Positions 11,627 to 34,300 are shown, counted from the stretch's first letter. The stretch is 64,000 nucleotides of DNA from Asterochloris sp. CNOR1 (GCA_963969365.1 OZ017746.1:2170001-2234000), one strand, 5' to 3'. Numbers and translations: made by a program. Notes: generated by a model not told the origin, from the sequence alone.

Positions 11627-12569
11627 CTATCTGTTGCAGCTCCTGAACAGCTGCATCTGCCAGCGTGTGAGCACAAAGCCCGCAGTGCGCCACCGCCTGT
11701 ATGCTTGTGCCATGGCAGCCTTGCCTTCAGCACTGAAGATCTCCTGGCCCTCAAAAGGGCCTCCCAGGTGGTGATGCTGCCACAGGCCCAGCTGAAGCGT
11801 GCGCTGCCGTATGCGAGCTCTGGACAGGCAGAGGCCGGTTCGAGCTGATGTCAGGCAGCAGCAGCAGGTGCAATGGGTATTTCATGTCTACACTTGGCAT
11901 GACACTTGCAATGTTCATTGTGTGGCAACATGCTTGGATGGGGCTGGCATACCTGAAGGCCACCCGCATGCGAGCATGGCTGTGCCAGGACCTCAGGCAC
12001 CTGCGCAGTCGCTGGAGTGTGTGCTGTTTCAGCAGCCTCTGAGCAGCTAGGAGCCACTGACACAGCTTGCGTGCTGCATGGCCCCGCCAGTGCCGCTGCA
12101 GGCAGGTAGCTGCAGCTCTTCGCAACTGACGCTGGGCCTTGAACTGCTCAAAATGCTGTCGCGCAATGGCAGACTCCTGCTGCTGTATATGATGTTTGAC
12201 CTGGGAGGTCGCACGGTGGCTTATGCTGCTCTGCTTGATGCAAGCCAGCAGGCTGCTCCCTGCCAGCAGGGGCATTCGCTTGGGCACAGCCTCTGCCCTC
12301 TTGTCCATCTGTGGCTGAAGTGCAGAGGGGGCTGCTGCCTTCTGAAGATGCCCCTCTGGCTGAGCATTTTCATCCTGCTTCTGGGCGGCATTGTGGCAGG
12401 AGCTGTGTGGGGCAGGTGCAGAGCATTGCCCTGCCCGCCGCCTGGCGGCCAGTACCCTCTCAATTGCTGGGTAGCAATCTGCAGGTTGCATGGTACTCTT
12501 GGAATTGGTCCCAGCTGGTGAGGGGCAGAGCAGCAAGGGCAACACACCTGTTGTTCGGGACGCCATCAC
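11627..12569 (-). CDS. IQ-motif (calmodulin-binding) protein
   Basis: A minus-strand gene, tail-to-tail with DJ-1. The first exon from the ATG at 12569 runs to about 11962, where ARMRVAFR meets a CAG|GTATGCC donor. A final exon starting after a CAG near 11803 gives TLQLGLWQHHHLGGPF and ends ...RWQMQLFRSCNR with a stop at 11627-11629. In the middle is a clear IQ motif (ATCLQRHWRGHAARKL) within a basic helical region rich in Gln, Arg and Trp. IQ motifs bind calmodulin or EF-hand light chains. The N-terminal half is low complexity and the first 30 residues may not be coding. The specific function is unknown; ciliary or cytoskeletal IQ proteins are possible. Confidence 0.6.
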
Positions 12570-12644
12570 CGTAACCGCTCCGTTTCTAGGTGTGTTGCAT
12601 CACTCTCTGACCCATGCATGGGGCACGCTTGAATTTCTTACATC

Positions 12645-15600
12645 TTGTTTGACTCGTATGTGGCCTTGACCAACCCCTTGTCATGTCCTCGATCACCCAG
12701 ACCAGCTGGATGCATACCAAAGGCTTTAGTGGGCCCGTCTCTACAGGTTGAGCCGTGGAGGTCAGAGCTGACTCAGAAGCCTTGCAATTCAGAAAAGCAT
12801 GGCTTATGCATATGCCAGCAGCATCTGCCAGGTAGTGCAAAATTCCAGGTGAGATGTGCAAGTGCAGGCACCTGTGGAGCTAGTAAGGCAGCTGCAGAAT
12901 GGCACCCAGCCGGGGCCAGGCCGGTATGGCCAGGAGGGCCTGGAATCACCGCGCAGCATGCCCACAACCCCCAAGGCATCCAGCCTCAGGAAGGAGCGGC
13001 CCAGACCTGCCACGTTAAGCATTCCTGGCTCAGAGGAGCGCTCGAGGCCAGGCAGGCTTAGCTTCTCTGGGATTGACGACGTTGAACCGGCTAACGGGTG
13101 GTGAGGCCCTGCAGGCATATTGCTGCCATGCGCTGAGTGAGCAAGGGCCCAGCTCCCTCTAGCCCTCAGGCCTGAGGCGCTACTGTGCCTGCCCACTGCC
13201 GGTGCAGCCTCCCCCTCACTCCACGCCCGGGCTCCACCACTTCACTGCCGCTGGCATGCTACATGAGCATGACGCTGAGCAAACGGCCAAGGACTCCCTG
13301 GGGAAGCTGCACATGTGAAGCAGCCGCTGGGCGACAAGCTCTCGAGGAGTGTGCCATTGGTGGCCAGCAGTATTTCCACTCTTGCCCATGCCTGCTGCAG
13401 CGCTTGTCCGACTCAAGGCGGCGGCTATGCGGGTAGTCACATGTGCTGCTGGTTGCGCATGAGGCTGAGCAGGTCGTCCCTGGCGGTCAGCCCCTCTGCC
13501 TCTCGCCAGACTGTGTCTCCCCTGTGCCATCCAGGGACCGCAACAGTGGGGGGCCCGTCGGGGAAGGCTCCCCGTCCCGTCACGGCGCCACCGGCAGCAA
13601 CGTCAGCAGCGGCCGCCGCCTGAAGCCCCGGGGCCTGGGCGGGGCCTCCACAGACCAAGAGGTAGCCGATGACGAGGGCAGCACCTCCCCTGCAGGGGGT
13701 GGCCGCCTGCGGTGGAACCCTGAGTTGACTCGGACCAACACAGGTGGGAGTGCAAGCAGGGGCCCCGTGCCGCTGCCGGCCTGATGCCTGCTGCTCACCC
13801 CAAGCCCGGTGCAGCCGCCTGCACAGCTGTGCATTCTCATGCCCATGTGGTGGGCTGCATCACGCCATGTGCATGCACATTGTCTCACCTGGCCTTGCTT
13901 TTGCTGAAGACTGGCCCGCTGCCAGGGCCTTCGCGGGGTGTGACAACTGAACCGCACCTTCTTAGAGCAAGGTGCTGAACCTGCCTTGGCCGCCGCGCTG
14001 AGGTGTGCCGCAGCTGAGCTTACGTCCTGTTCCCTGGCTGCAGCTGCAACCGCAGGGGAGCACGCTGCATGGTGACCTAACCCGTGCCTCTCGCTCAGAG
14101 GTACTCGTGGTGTGGCCTGCCCCATAAAAAGGTGCTGCGGCTGAGGCTGCAGGCCCACTGCTCTGCAGGGGATGCCCGCCGCATGATGACCGACCTGCGC
14201 ACCCAGAACAAGGTGCTGGAGGGGGAGCTGGAGGATGCCAATGCGCGCAATGGGCTCATGGACAAGCAGCTGCAGCGTGTGAAGTCTTACCTGGCCAACA
14301 CGCGGGAGGGAGCAGAGGCCGCCCAGATACGAGCTGCCGCCGCAGAGAGCAAGGTGGGATGGGTTGGGGGAGGCAGCAGCTATGAGGCTGGCCCCACACA
14401 TTTACCAGTGACAACAATGTGCTGCGCAGGCAGCATGGCCATGCTAACCCACAGACAGTGAGGCCATGTGCTGGGGGCAGGCAAGGCCAGCAGCTGAAGT
14501 GCATGGATGACGCCTCGAGGCCCTCTGCAGGTGGCAGAACTGACCCAGCAGCTGGTGGAGGCAAAGCAGCAGGTAGCCACGTTGACGGCCCGGGGGGCAG
14601 CAATGCCTGTGCGGGCTCCCAGCCACGTCTTGCAGCAGGGCGCAGCTGCCAGCCCTGGGGGGCAGCCACCCTCCACCCTGCACCTGTACGCCGCCTCCCA
14701 GCAGCAGCAGCAGCAGGCTCGATGCAAGCGGGCGCAGTCCATGCCTGCAGCAGTCCCACCCCCAGCCCTGCAGGCACTACAGCCCCCACAGCAGCCCGTC
14801 AGGGAGCCCCGGGTGCCCGCCTGGGCCCCACTGGGGCAGCCGCACCAGGCTGCCCCTGAAGCTGCTGCAGCCCCCCAGACGCAGAGGTCCCCGCGCCTCA
14901 AGGACCTGCAGGCTCTCTGCAACGATCTGGACAAGTATGTCAAGCAGGTCTGCAGCAACGAGTCTCTGCAGAGGTGAGGGAGGCCGCCCAGGGGGAGGCC
15001 GACCCACCAGTGGCTTGCTGCAGCACTGCCCAGATGGCCACCCCCAGGTGCCTTGCTGCAGCAGCACTGCTCCCAGCAGTAGCGCACAAGGCGTGGCACA
15101 GGGCTGTGCTGTGTTGCTGCTTGCCAGTGCATCCAGACCAGCCGCATGCGGACAGCCTTTGCAATCTGGCGCTGGAGCCAATCTTGAGCGTCCCACAGCA
15201 AGCCAAGAGGAGGTGCGATGCCTGCAGGCCCTCAACACCCTTGCGCCCTCAAGTGGATGCCACCAGCCAGCAGCATTCCCCGCAGCGGGTGCCCATGCCG
15301 CACATGGGCACCCCCCCTGAGGTGTGGCACCCTGCCTGGGCGTGGCCCCGCAGCAGCAGCAGTCGCCCCAAACAGGCGGGGCCTGCTGCTGCTGCCTCGC
15401 CGCCCCAGACGCAGCCGGGGGCGGGCCTGAGGCCAGCGCCACCCCGTAGCCAGCCTGCAGCTGGCAGGGGGGGCCCCACTGAGCCAGGCAGCGGCACTGA
15501 GCATGGCCCTCCTCCCGGGTGGGGTCACTATGGGCCACATGGACCCTGGGCCACCTGGCTGGCGGCCATGGAGGATGCACGCCGCCAGCAGCAGGTGACC

Positions 15601-16382
15601 CAGCATGGCATGCCAGAAAGGCAGCCCAGCCATAGCACGTGCTGTCTACAGCAGCGATGCTTGTTGCACTGCTTGCCTCAGCTCTCTCGGCAGCGGAGGG
15701 TGCCGTGTGATCAGGCACTGCACTCGTGCTGACTCAGTGTCGTCTCACTCAGCGAGCTCACCCAGACACTGCCATGCAGGAGGCACACCAGGAGCAGCAG
15801 CGCAGCCAGCGGTGGCAGGCCCTTGGCCTGTCCACCGAAGGAGAGTTGCCGTCATCTGCAGCCATGCTGGAGGCCCTCGATCGCAGCCACCAGCTCATTG
15901 GGCAGCCGGACAGCACTACAGAGGGCTGCGTAGATGCCCTGCCAAGTGTGGCAGTGCTGCCTGCCAGCAGCCAGGCTGAGGGTGGCCCTGCACACCCATG
16001 GCTCATGCAGCCCCAGCATCAAGAGACTGCAGCACAGCCGCCTGAGGAGCCGCTGAGCCACAGGTGAGCTGTCCAAAAGGCCCTGCCATGCCAGCCATGC
16101 TCAGGAAGCCATCAGTCCCACCGCTGCACATCAGAGGCCCGATGGACTGCGCGGATCTTGAGTGCTGCACAACTGAACCTGCCACTGGGTGCCTGCAGGT
16201 ATCAGGGTCTCCTGGACGCCCTCCACTCATCTGGCCGCAGTTTCAGGCAGAGCCAGCTTCGTGGAGTCCATGCCTTGAATGCAGACCATCCCCAACCCAC
16301 TCGGCCAGTTCTTGAGAACTCATCTGCGCTGTTGAGCAACATCCTGGCGTCGGGCCATCAGGCCCCTCTGCCTGTAGACTGA
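12645..16382 (+). CDS. Low-complexity Pro/Gln-rich coiled-coil protein, function unknown
   Basis: I do not recognise this gene. Exons can be chained by phase: one ending at 12848 joins in phase 0 to 12897 (NGTQPGPGRYGQEG), then a piece ending KDSLGKLHM joins in phase 2 to MDRNSGGPVGEGSP. Next, RWNPELTRTNTG joins to DARRMMTDLRTQNKVLEG. The segment at about 14170-14350 is a coiled coil (about 60 residues, leucine heptads), continued by AELTQQLVEAKQQVATL near 14540. The rest is rich in Pro, Gln, Ala and Ser, including a CAG-encoded glutamine run near 14699. The last exon (about 16200-16382) ends ILASGHQAPLPVD. No ATG was identified for the first exon, so the 5' end is uncertain. A scaffold or cytoskeleton-associated role is conceivable but unsupported. 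Confidence 0.6.
14699..14717 (+). repeat. CAG microsatellite encoding a glutamine run
   Basis: Six CAG units in tandem within the coiled-coil gene's Pro/Gln-rich exon, encoding six Gln. Such runs are prone to length variation by slippage. Confidence 0.85.
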
Positions 16383-16599
16383 CAGAAGCAACCTGAACTG
16401 GTGATGCCAATCTGCTCTGGTACTGAACCATTGAAGCTGTCCTGAGTGCCCTCAGCAAGATTAAATGGACCATGGCTGCAGGCCAATAGATGAGATAGTC
16501 TGCCTCATGCTCACAGCAGCCATCAATTCATTCATGGGGCTTTGTGCACAGAGCAGAGACGGGCTGCACACATGCAAGCAGGGTGACACAGCAGGTGCA

Positions 16600-25362
<8,763 letters not shown>

Positions 25363-28300
25363 ATGCTCTTTCCTGCTGCGCACCTGGGCTTGTTTGCAGG
25401 ATGCAGCCCTGGTCTGAGTGCCAACCGGGGCCCTGTCGACCTCAGCACCGGCAACTTCAAGGCAAGAATAAGCTGCTTTGCCTCATGCATCCTGGCACGC
25501 AACGCCCGACAACTCTTGACCATCTCTGGCTCTCATGCTCACAAGGTTAGAAAATGTGTCTGCAGGTTGTGATCCGCATCAGGGCAGCATCAGAGGAGAG
25601 CTCAGGTACTTTGGTAGTGTCTGCGTGCATTGTTTCAGGTCTCCGTGCGGCTATCCTTTTGAACATGGCTGCACCTCCTCTGCTGCCACAGTGCCTCAAG
25701 TTGTTGCTTGTGCAGGCACGCAACCAGGCCTTCGTGCCAAGGACCAGCAGTCGGTTGTGCTGTCAGGCGAGGGGGACCAGACAGCCTTCACCTTTGACCA
25801 TGTGGCAGGCCCTGACACCAGCCAGCAGCAGTTCTATCGAGGTGTGTAACTGCCTGTGCTGTCTATGATCAATCTGCTGGCCAGTGTTCTGTCACGGGAT
25901 GCATGCATTGCTCAAGAAGTCGAGGTGTGTCAGTGATGCACTCAGCGCATGCATCCGGTTTGGGCTGGCTATTGAAGCCGCCCTCACATCAAGTGCACTG
26001 TCAGACGCTTGGCCCTCTGCCCCTGCAGCTGTTGGGAGGCCCATGGTGCACAACTGCCTGGCCGGCTTCAACAGCACAGTCTTTGCATATGGGCAGACCT
26101 CTGCAGGGAAGACACACACCATGCTGGGCCAGGTGCCCATGGCACCAGAAGATATGCCTGAGCAGGTGGGAACCTGCTCACCTTGAACACAAAGTGGGTC
26201 AGTGCAGCTTTGCTGTCATGCAGCTGCTTGCCCTGATCAGGACAGGGGTTTAGTGCAGCCTCACTGTCATGCAGCTTGCCTGCATCTGCGTTGCCCGTCC
26301 AGCAAGGTGCCTTGGCACTCGTCAATTTCCCGCAATAAGCTCCATTCCTCTTGCCAGTAGGCTGGACTGATCCCCCGGATGCTGACCTACCTGTTCCAGC
26401 GCATTGAGGAGGCGCAGGCAGGCAGGGTGAGCTTGAACCCAAGCATGTTGATAGCCTGCTGTGCTGCATGAGCTGTCTGAGCATTGAGGCGGCAGGCGCA
26501 GACAGGGCGAGCCCGTTGGACCTCGCAGAAGCCTGCATGAGACGGCCCAGGAGCCAGACTGCCCAGACGCTCTGAGCCTGACTGTCTGAGCAGCACTAAA
26601 GTGAGCAAGCGCTGCCCCTGCCTGGCACAGCATCAGCAAACTGGCTGCTGTTGTCTGTGCTGCACATCACAGCAGAGCCTGAAAATTCCCAGGAGTTTGG
26701 AAGTTCACTGGACTGCATCTTGCAGCACGGCGGGCGGCGCCTGCACAGCTCAGTCACCTGCAGCTGCTTGGAGATCTACCATGAGGTTGTGACAGACCTG
26801 CTGGCACCAACAGCCCGGGTGCAGCTGAGGGAGGACGCCCACAAGGAGGTGTGGGCGGAGGGCGCCATGCACCAGCCAGTGGCGTCAGGTAGGGCCCAAT
26901 GCACGCTCGCCTGTGCAGCACTGCTCAGGCCAGCTGCTCACAGAGACTGCATGTTTGCGGCAGAGAGCAGCCTGGCCACGAGGTGCTTGTGTCTGCAGCC
27001 ATGCGCCACATCACAGCTTGTTTGTGGTGTGTGCTAATCACGCCCCTGCCGCGGCCTGCCTGCCTCCCAAGCTGCTGTCTTGGCAGTTGCAGTACCGAGG
27101 TGTGCAGTGGAGCGCCACTTGTCTTCCTGCCACGTTGCTGTGCAGCCCAGGCTGGCCCTGCCCTGCTGGTGCGCGGGCGGGGCTGCATTGCCGGAGCTCA
27201 GCTTGGCATGCCACCCTTGGAATGCACTGCGAGGCCCTGCAGCTCCTGAGCCAGACTCTTGTGTGCATGTGCCGTACCAGATCGCTTGCTCCTGTGCAGC
27301 GCAAGAGGCTCTGCAGCTGCTGGCAAGCGGCCTGCAGAACCGCCGCATGGGCGAGACGCGGGCCCACCGCGAGTCCTCCCGCAGTCACTGCATCTTTACC
27401 TGCCGCGTGGAGAGCATGGTGGTGGACGAAGACGGGACGACCACCAGCAAGCGGGCCTGCCTCAACCTGGTAGACCTGGCAGGTGGGGCTGCCGGGGTTG
27501 CAGCAGCATTGTACAAATGGCGTGTCACAGCCAGGTGGACCTTGCAGGAGGGGCAGCAGTTGACAGGGCCTTTATGGTGTAGCTTGCCAACATGCAATGC
27601 GGTGCCCTCATCCTGGTGGACCAGACAGGTGGGGCAGCGCTGGCAGAGCTCTTCAGCACCACTTGTCCTGCCACAAGTGTGGACGCGCCAGGTGAGTGGG
27701 GCACATTGAGGCACAAGTGCAGCTGCTAGGGTGCCCTGTCCCCTTGTGTTAACAATGCACCCTGTCACATGTGTACTTGGCTGTGTTTGTGCCTCATCAG
27801 GCAGCCATGGTGGAGCTGGTGGAACTCCTAAACTGCCATCCAATCTCACAAGCATGCGAGTGGCTTTGGTGGACCCTTTGAGGTCTTGAGTGAAGACCAC
27901 TCTGAGCCATCACATGCAGTATACAAGGCACTGTATACTGCAATGCTCGGCACAGCAACACATGTTGTCAGTCGCTCAGGGGCACAAATGCTTGAGCTGT
28001 GCCAGCACTCTCCCTGCAGTGCATGCGGTCTTGCAGGGCAGGCTGGCGCCTGCTTCTCAGCTCCCCTGCTATCTGCAGGCAGTGAGCGTCAGAAGGTGGC
28101 AGAGTCAGAAGGGGAGCGTCTCCGAGAGGCCAGCAGGTCAGCAAGGATGCAGCAGGCCCCCCATTGTGCTCAACTAGTGCATGCTGCAGCGCCAGGGCTG
28201 CAACACCCTCACCTGGTTGGAAGTAGGCAGCCACCCCATTAGTCGCTTTATTTGGGTGCTGGCTGGGCGCCCATGCTTGCCACGATGCGCCACACTCTGA

Positions 28301-31300
28301 CAACGCCCCTGTGCTGCCTGCAGCATCAACCGGTCCCTGTCTGCCCTGGGCCTGGTCATGAAGAAGCTGGCGCACGGAGAGGGGCACATCCCCTATCGTG
28401 ACAGCAAGCTCACCTTCCTCCTGCAGGCAGGGTGCCCACGCACTGTGCCTGCTGCCTGTCTGCCAGACAAGCAGCAACCTGATGCCTGGGACCAAGCTTG
28501 AATCTGGTCAGGGCCTGCCTGAAGCGCAGTGTGAGGCTTGAGCTGGCCAAGCACCATAGTACTCAAGTCGCCTGAAGGCTGCTCAGAGCCCCTGCATGCT
28601 GCTGTCAGGGCTCAGCATGGCTGACTGACAGCTGCTGGCAGCCTGCAAGCAGCTTGCCACCTCTTGCAGGACTTGCTGGGGCAGCAGTGCCCAGACAGTT
28701 GAAACAATCAGGGAGAGATGCTTGATGGAGACTGTCTGCCAGTCCCTATCTTCATCCCCCTGTAGGACTCGTTGGGCGGCAACGCCAGGACGGTCATGAT
28801 CTTCAACGTGCGCCCCGAGGCGGCCAGTGTACGCGACACGGTCAGCACGCTGGGCTTTGCGCAGCGCGCAATGGCTATCCAGAATGTGGCCAAGGTCAAT
28901 GAGGTAACGGACGCAGACGCCGCAATGCTGCGCCGAGAGAACAAGCGGCTCCGCCGGGAGCTGGAGATGTACAGAGCGGTGCACAAGGTGGGGCAATGGG
29001 GATCATGAGGGGTAGACTGCTGCTGCCTTGGGGCGCTGAATTGTACAGAGCAGTGCACAAGTTACGGTGCTGTCATGCTGTTAAATGTGGAGTCCTTTCT
29101 GCTTCCTCCTTTCCCTGCTCTGCTTGAAAGGGGTGTGACTGCAGCCGTGCCGGGCGCTGAAGATGGACAGGCAGCGCACAATGTGAGCTGTTGGGTGTTC
29201 TGTATCAGGGTAAGTCCGCCGCTGCAGAGCTGGACATGTAGGGCTATGCACAAGACGTGCCATCAGGTTCGTGTGGCTCCTGAAGGTGTGACTGGACCTC
29301 CAGCTTGTCCATCAGGGAACGTGGCAGCACGCTTCTTTCATCAAGATTTTCGGCTGTGGCCTTCCACCAAGCTGAAACTGCCTAAGCATTGCTGACAGCA
29401 GGAGGCACTACAGGGCCTGGCAAATTGCCGGCAGGCAGCAACTTGGCCCAAACTCCAGCCGCCTATCATGGAACATGTCATCCTGCCTGCAGGTCAGGAC
29501 GCCCAGCCCCTGCGCCCTGCAGCTGCTGTCTCCCATCCAGGCCAGTACTTGTGCCCATCCGTCCACTGCGCGCAGCCCGCTGGCCCCCTTGCAGCTGAAC
29601 CTCGAGGCAGCTGGCGGCCAATTCCTCAGCAGCCTCAGTGGCAAGCGAGAGGCCAGCTCTGGCCTGCTGAGGCCGCCTGGCAGCAGTGCACCTGCATCGC
29701 TTGGGCTTGGCACGCGCCTGGCAATGGCCTCTGGAGAGGCAACTGCAGGTTTTGCCACACCCACTGTGGAGGCAGAAGGTAGATGGGCCTGCCCCTCAGG
29801 TGCTGTGTCTGAGGTCCCATCATCACTGCCTCGCTGGGAGGCACAGGTAGTGGCTGGCTGGGGTGGTGCATGGACGCGTGGCATGCATAGGCCTGTGGCT
29901 GGCAGCTATGATCTGGGATGGCTGCAACATATGTCACTTCCTGCTGGCTGCTGCAGAGCTGGCAACACAGCTGGGGGGGGCTCTGGAGGTGACCTCAGAG
30001 CTGGAGGACCGCGTCAGTGATCTGCAGCGCCAGAATGACAGCCTGAGGAGGTGGGCATGTTGGTGCTTGCTTGCACAACAGCACCAAAGGTTGTGTGCAA
30101 AGCACTAAAGGATGTGCACACTCATTGCCAGACATGTGCCTCTGGCCCAGTCTAGCTTGCGGTGGTAAGGCGTGCTTGCATCTTGTGGTGTCGTCTTTGG
30201 CAAATCACCACACCAAGTCAGTTCTCTGGGCCTGACCGCAGGGAGCGGCACGCGCTAGAGAATGCACTGGGGCAGACACGTGTTCAGATGCAGCTGCTGG
30301 TGGAGGCCGACATGGATGCGCAGCAGGTGACTGGCATCGCCACAGTTGTTCAGTGGGAGCCCTGTCTTGGCAGCGTCAGCAGGACACTGCCACGCTCGAT
30401 TGTCCTCAAAGGGTGGCCCAGCGCTCATGTGCAGTGCCATACACCCTGGGTCAGCCTTGCCTTTGCCTTGAATTAGCAGCCCACAGAGCCAGGCACCGCC
30501 ATGCCGTGCCATCTCGCCATTCTCAATGCAGTGGCAGTGCCAAAGCCTTGTGCGCAACAAGTCTCCTTTCCATGGCAGAGTCAGCCCTCAAGGCCGATTT
30601 TGAGAGCATCACAGACAGATGCTTCAGCCCCCGAAATAAGTCGTGTCATGTGCTGCACAGATTAGGGGCAGGCTGCTGGCACAGACTGATTTCAGCATAC
30701 ACAGATGCTTCAGCCCCTGACATATTCTTCCATTGTGCCCTGCAGAGATCAGCAGCAGCTCAGCAAGAGCTACTGGCGCTCCGGCAGCAGCGGCCGCGGG
30801 ACGATGCAGGCCCGCCTGCGAGCTTGTGCTCCCTCCTGCAGGAGCTGCAGGCCTGCCAGCAGGCGCTGGAGGCCAGCAATACCACCCTTGCCACCCAGTC
30901 TGTGCAGCTACAGGCCTCTGGAGCCAAGGCAGACGAGTTGAGGGGCCGCCTGGCTTTTTGTGAGCACGAGCGCCAGGCAGCCATGCAGGAGGTGGCTGAG
31001 CTGCGTGAGCGCCTGGCTGCTTTTGAGCAGGCCAGGGGGCAGGGCGAGAACGCCCAGGAGGCCTCCTCCCTGCTGGTGGGCAGCTCTGAGAGGTGCAGCA
31101 GCTCAGCAGAGAAGCTAAAGGGCAGGGCTGGCCGTGAGCAGGGATTGGACACAGTTGTGCAGACCGACAGGCCAGCGGACGCAGCTGTGCAGACCGACAG
31201 GCCAGCAGACCCTGCTGCTGACCTGGAGGCTGTCTTCCAGGAGCGCGATGTGCTGAGAGGCCAGGTACGCACTCGAGGCCAGGTGAAGTCTAATGGTGGC

Positions 31301-34300
31301 ATCTGTTGAGTAGCATGTCGCCCCAAGAAGACTGCAACTTGTGAACAGACGTGGCAATATTGCTTTCAGTGCACGGATGCTGCAGTCCAGTGATTGCTCC
31401 ACGTTTGTCAAGGGCTTGGCACTCAAGTGGAATCTTTAGTTATGGAGCCACTGTGTGTGCAGGTCAAGCAACTGGAGGTGCAGCTCAGCAATGGCGATGT
31501 GCTCATGGGGAGCTTAAAGGCCCAGGCTGCTGACGCAGGTGGGCAAAGGTGTGGTGTACTTGGTTTTAGGAAATGAACACAGCATCTGGCAGACTTGGCC
31601 AGACTTCTGAGCTGTCAGAATACCTTCCTTGAACAGGATAGAGCTGCGCAACATTTTCCAAGTCAATGCATGGCTCTTATGCAGCCTACAGCAGCCAGCA
31701 ACATCCCGCCCAGCAGTGCTCAGCAGGCTGCATGAAGATAGGTCACCTTTGCCAGCTCGCTGCACAGTGAACACTGCAAGATGAATCAGGCTGCTGTCAC
31801 TTGATGCAGGCGTACAGCGTCTTGAGTTGCTGACAGCCACACAGGGACTGCAGCAGGAGCTGACGCTGGAGCAGGGCAGGGCGACTGAGCAGCAGCAGGA
31901 GAGAAAGCGTCTAGAGGTCGCTTTGCAGGCAGCTGAGGCAGGACGTGAGCATCACCGAGCTGAGCTCTGGCAGACGGCTGAGCAGCTGGCTGCAAGCCAG
32001 CAGAGCTGCGTAGCCCTCAGCGCCAGCAGGGATGAAGCCCAGGCTGCAATAAGTACCCTGCAACAGCAGCTGCTGGCCTGCCAGGAGCAGGCTGGTGCAG
32101 CGCGGCACCATGTCCAGGAGCGGAAGGGCCATCAGCAGGACTTGCAGGCTGTGCTGGCCGTGGCAGAGGATGCCAGGACAGACTTGGTCGCGCAGGTGGA
32201 GGAGCAGGAGAACCAGCTCCAAGCCTTGCAGGCACAATGGGCTGAGGCTGAGGCGGCCAGGGCAAGCGCAGCCAGGCAGGTGGAGGCGCTGCAGTCTGCG
32301 GCGGCTCAGCATGCAGAGGAGAGGCAGGCCCTGCAGGATGCGCAGCAGGTGATGGCCTCTCGTGATGGCGACGCTCGTCTGGAGAGTCTCCAGACCGAGT
32401 TGCAGACAGCCGGCCGCTGCTTTGCGGTCACAGATGCTGCCCACAGTGAGGCTATTGCTGCCCTGGCTGCCAGTCAGCAGGAGCGCAATGCCCTGGCAGC
32501 TGCGCAGCAGGGCTGGGCACAGCAGCTGGCAGATGTGGGCTCCCAGCTGGAGGCGGCACAGGCTGCAGGGCAGCAGCTGCAGGCACGCCTGCAGACTGCT
32601 GAGCTGGGCAGAGACCAGGTACTGGAGCAGCTGAGCGCGCTGCAGCATGTGAAGGCACACCAACTGGCGGCTGCAGATCAGGACTCCGCGCATTGCCTGC
32701 TGGCAGCTCAGCAGGCAGCGCAGGAGCTCAGGGAACAGTTGCATGCTGCTCAGTTGGGCAGGGTGGAAGCGCTGGCAGAGGGCAAGAGGCACCGTGCTGA
32801 GGCACTGGCCCAGCTGGAGACAGGGCAGCAGCAGGCTGAGCACTGGCACCAGGGGCTGAGCGATGCCCAGCTGGCTGCCAGCCAGGCACGGGGGGCCCTA
32901 GCAGACAGCGAGCGAGACCTGACTCTACTGCTGAGGCAGCTGGCTGCTGTCGAGCAGCAGCGCAATGGGCTGGAATGGGATTACACCTCCCTGCAGCAGC
33001 GTTTGGGGGCCACTGTCAATGCAGAGGCTGGCAGCAGCCACCTGGCTGCCAGCCTGCTACAGGAACTGCAGGCTGCTACATCAGAGCACAGGCTGCTGCA
33101 GTCAGACCTGGACAGGGCCCGCGCTGACACTCTGGCTGCTCTGGAAGTGCTGGCAACGCAGCAGGAGGTGTGTGAGGAGCAGAGTGCAGAGCTGGAACGC
33201 CTCAGCAGGCTGTTGGATTGCGAGCGGGCGGCTGGTGCGGACATGCGCATACAGCTTGCAGCACAGAGCCAGAGCCAGGCAGAGATGCAGCAGCGGCTGC
33301 GTGACAGGGACGCCAGACTCAGGTGAGCACCTCACAGTGCTCTGCCTTGAACAGCAGCACAGTTTTCCTCAGTGTGCATTGGGCTGTTCGAAGGGACTCA
33401 AGTCGATGACTGCCCATGGTCTCATCTCAGCTGCCACAGAATAGACTGTGGTGATGCAGACTGTGTACACCTCAAGCTGCAAGCGTAATTTGTTGAGTAT
33501 AGGTCCAGGTCCCCCGCTCTCAGGCAGGTTTGCCCTACGCAGGGACCTGCAGGAGGAGTGCCTTGCCCAGCAGGCCCAATTGGCTTACAGGCGGCACCTT
33601 GTGGCACGGCTGCACCAGGACCACATTGCAGCAGAGGCGGCCTGGCAGCAGCAGCGGGCTGCTCTGCAGAAGCAGCTGGCAGGGCTCCAGCTGGAGGTGG
33701 CCACTGCTCAGGCACAGCTGGCAGGCAGCTACCAGGGCGATCCATCGGTCTCCCTGCAGGTGAAATGGCATCAGGGGGTCAGTTTGCTTCCCATTGTGGC
33801 CCAAGACTGCCTCTCTGTGTTGTCTGCTTGAGCACCCCAGGTTTTTGCCGCTGCTGCACGATTTGCTGTCTGCCAGATTGCTACACTTGTCACGGACTGT
33901 TGCAGCAGTGATGTGTGACAGTGCTGCCCTCCTGCTGGCCATCGGTAGCCTGCTGCAGTCTCTGAGTGGGCTGCCTGCTGCTTTACTGCATGGTGATCCT
34001 CTTCCGCAGATCACCCTCTCTGAGGTAGACAGGGCTGCTCATCACCTTAAGGCAAAGACGCCTGGCTATATGTGTGGCAAGGCACAGTGCCCTCCTAGAG
34101 GTCACAGTCGCTGAGCTGGTGCTTTGCCAAACAATGCCGGCATGCCAGCGGCCCATGGTCCTTGAGCCAGCTGCCAAGCCGCTGTGTATGCGCCGCTTTT
34201 CCCTGTTGCAGGTGACAATCTCTGAGCCAATTGATGCCAGCCAGCAGGTGCTGGCAGAGCAGCTGCAGCAGGACCGGGACGCCCTCATGCAGGAGCTTCT

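Noticed and set aside
31911-32849. Long minus-strand open frame opposite the kinesin coiled coil
   Set aside because: It is the antisense shadow of a CAG/CTG-rich coding exon, giving Leu/Ser/Cys-rich nonsense.
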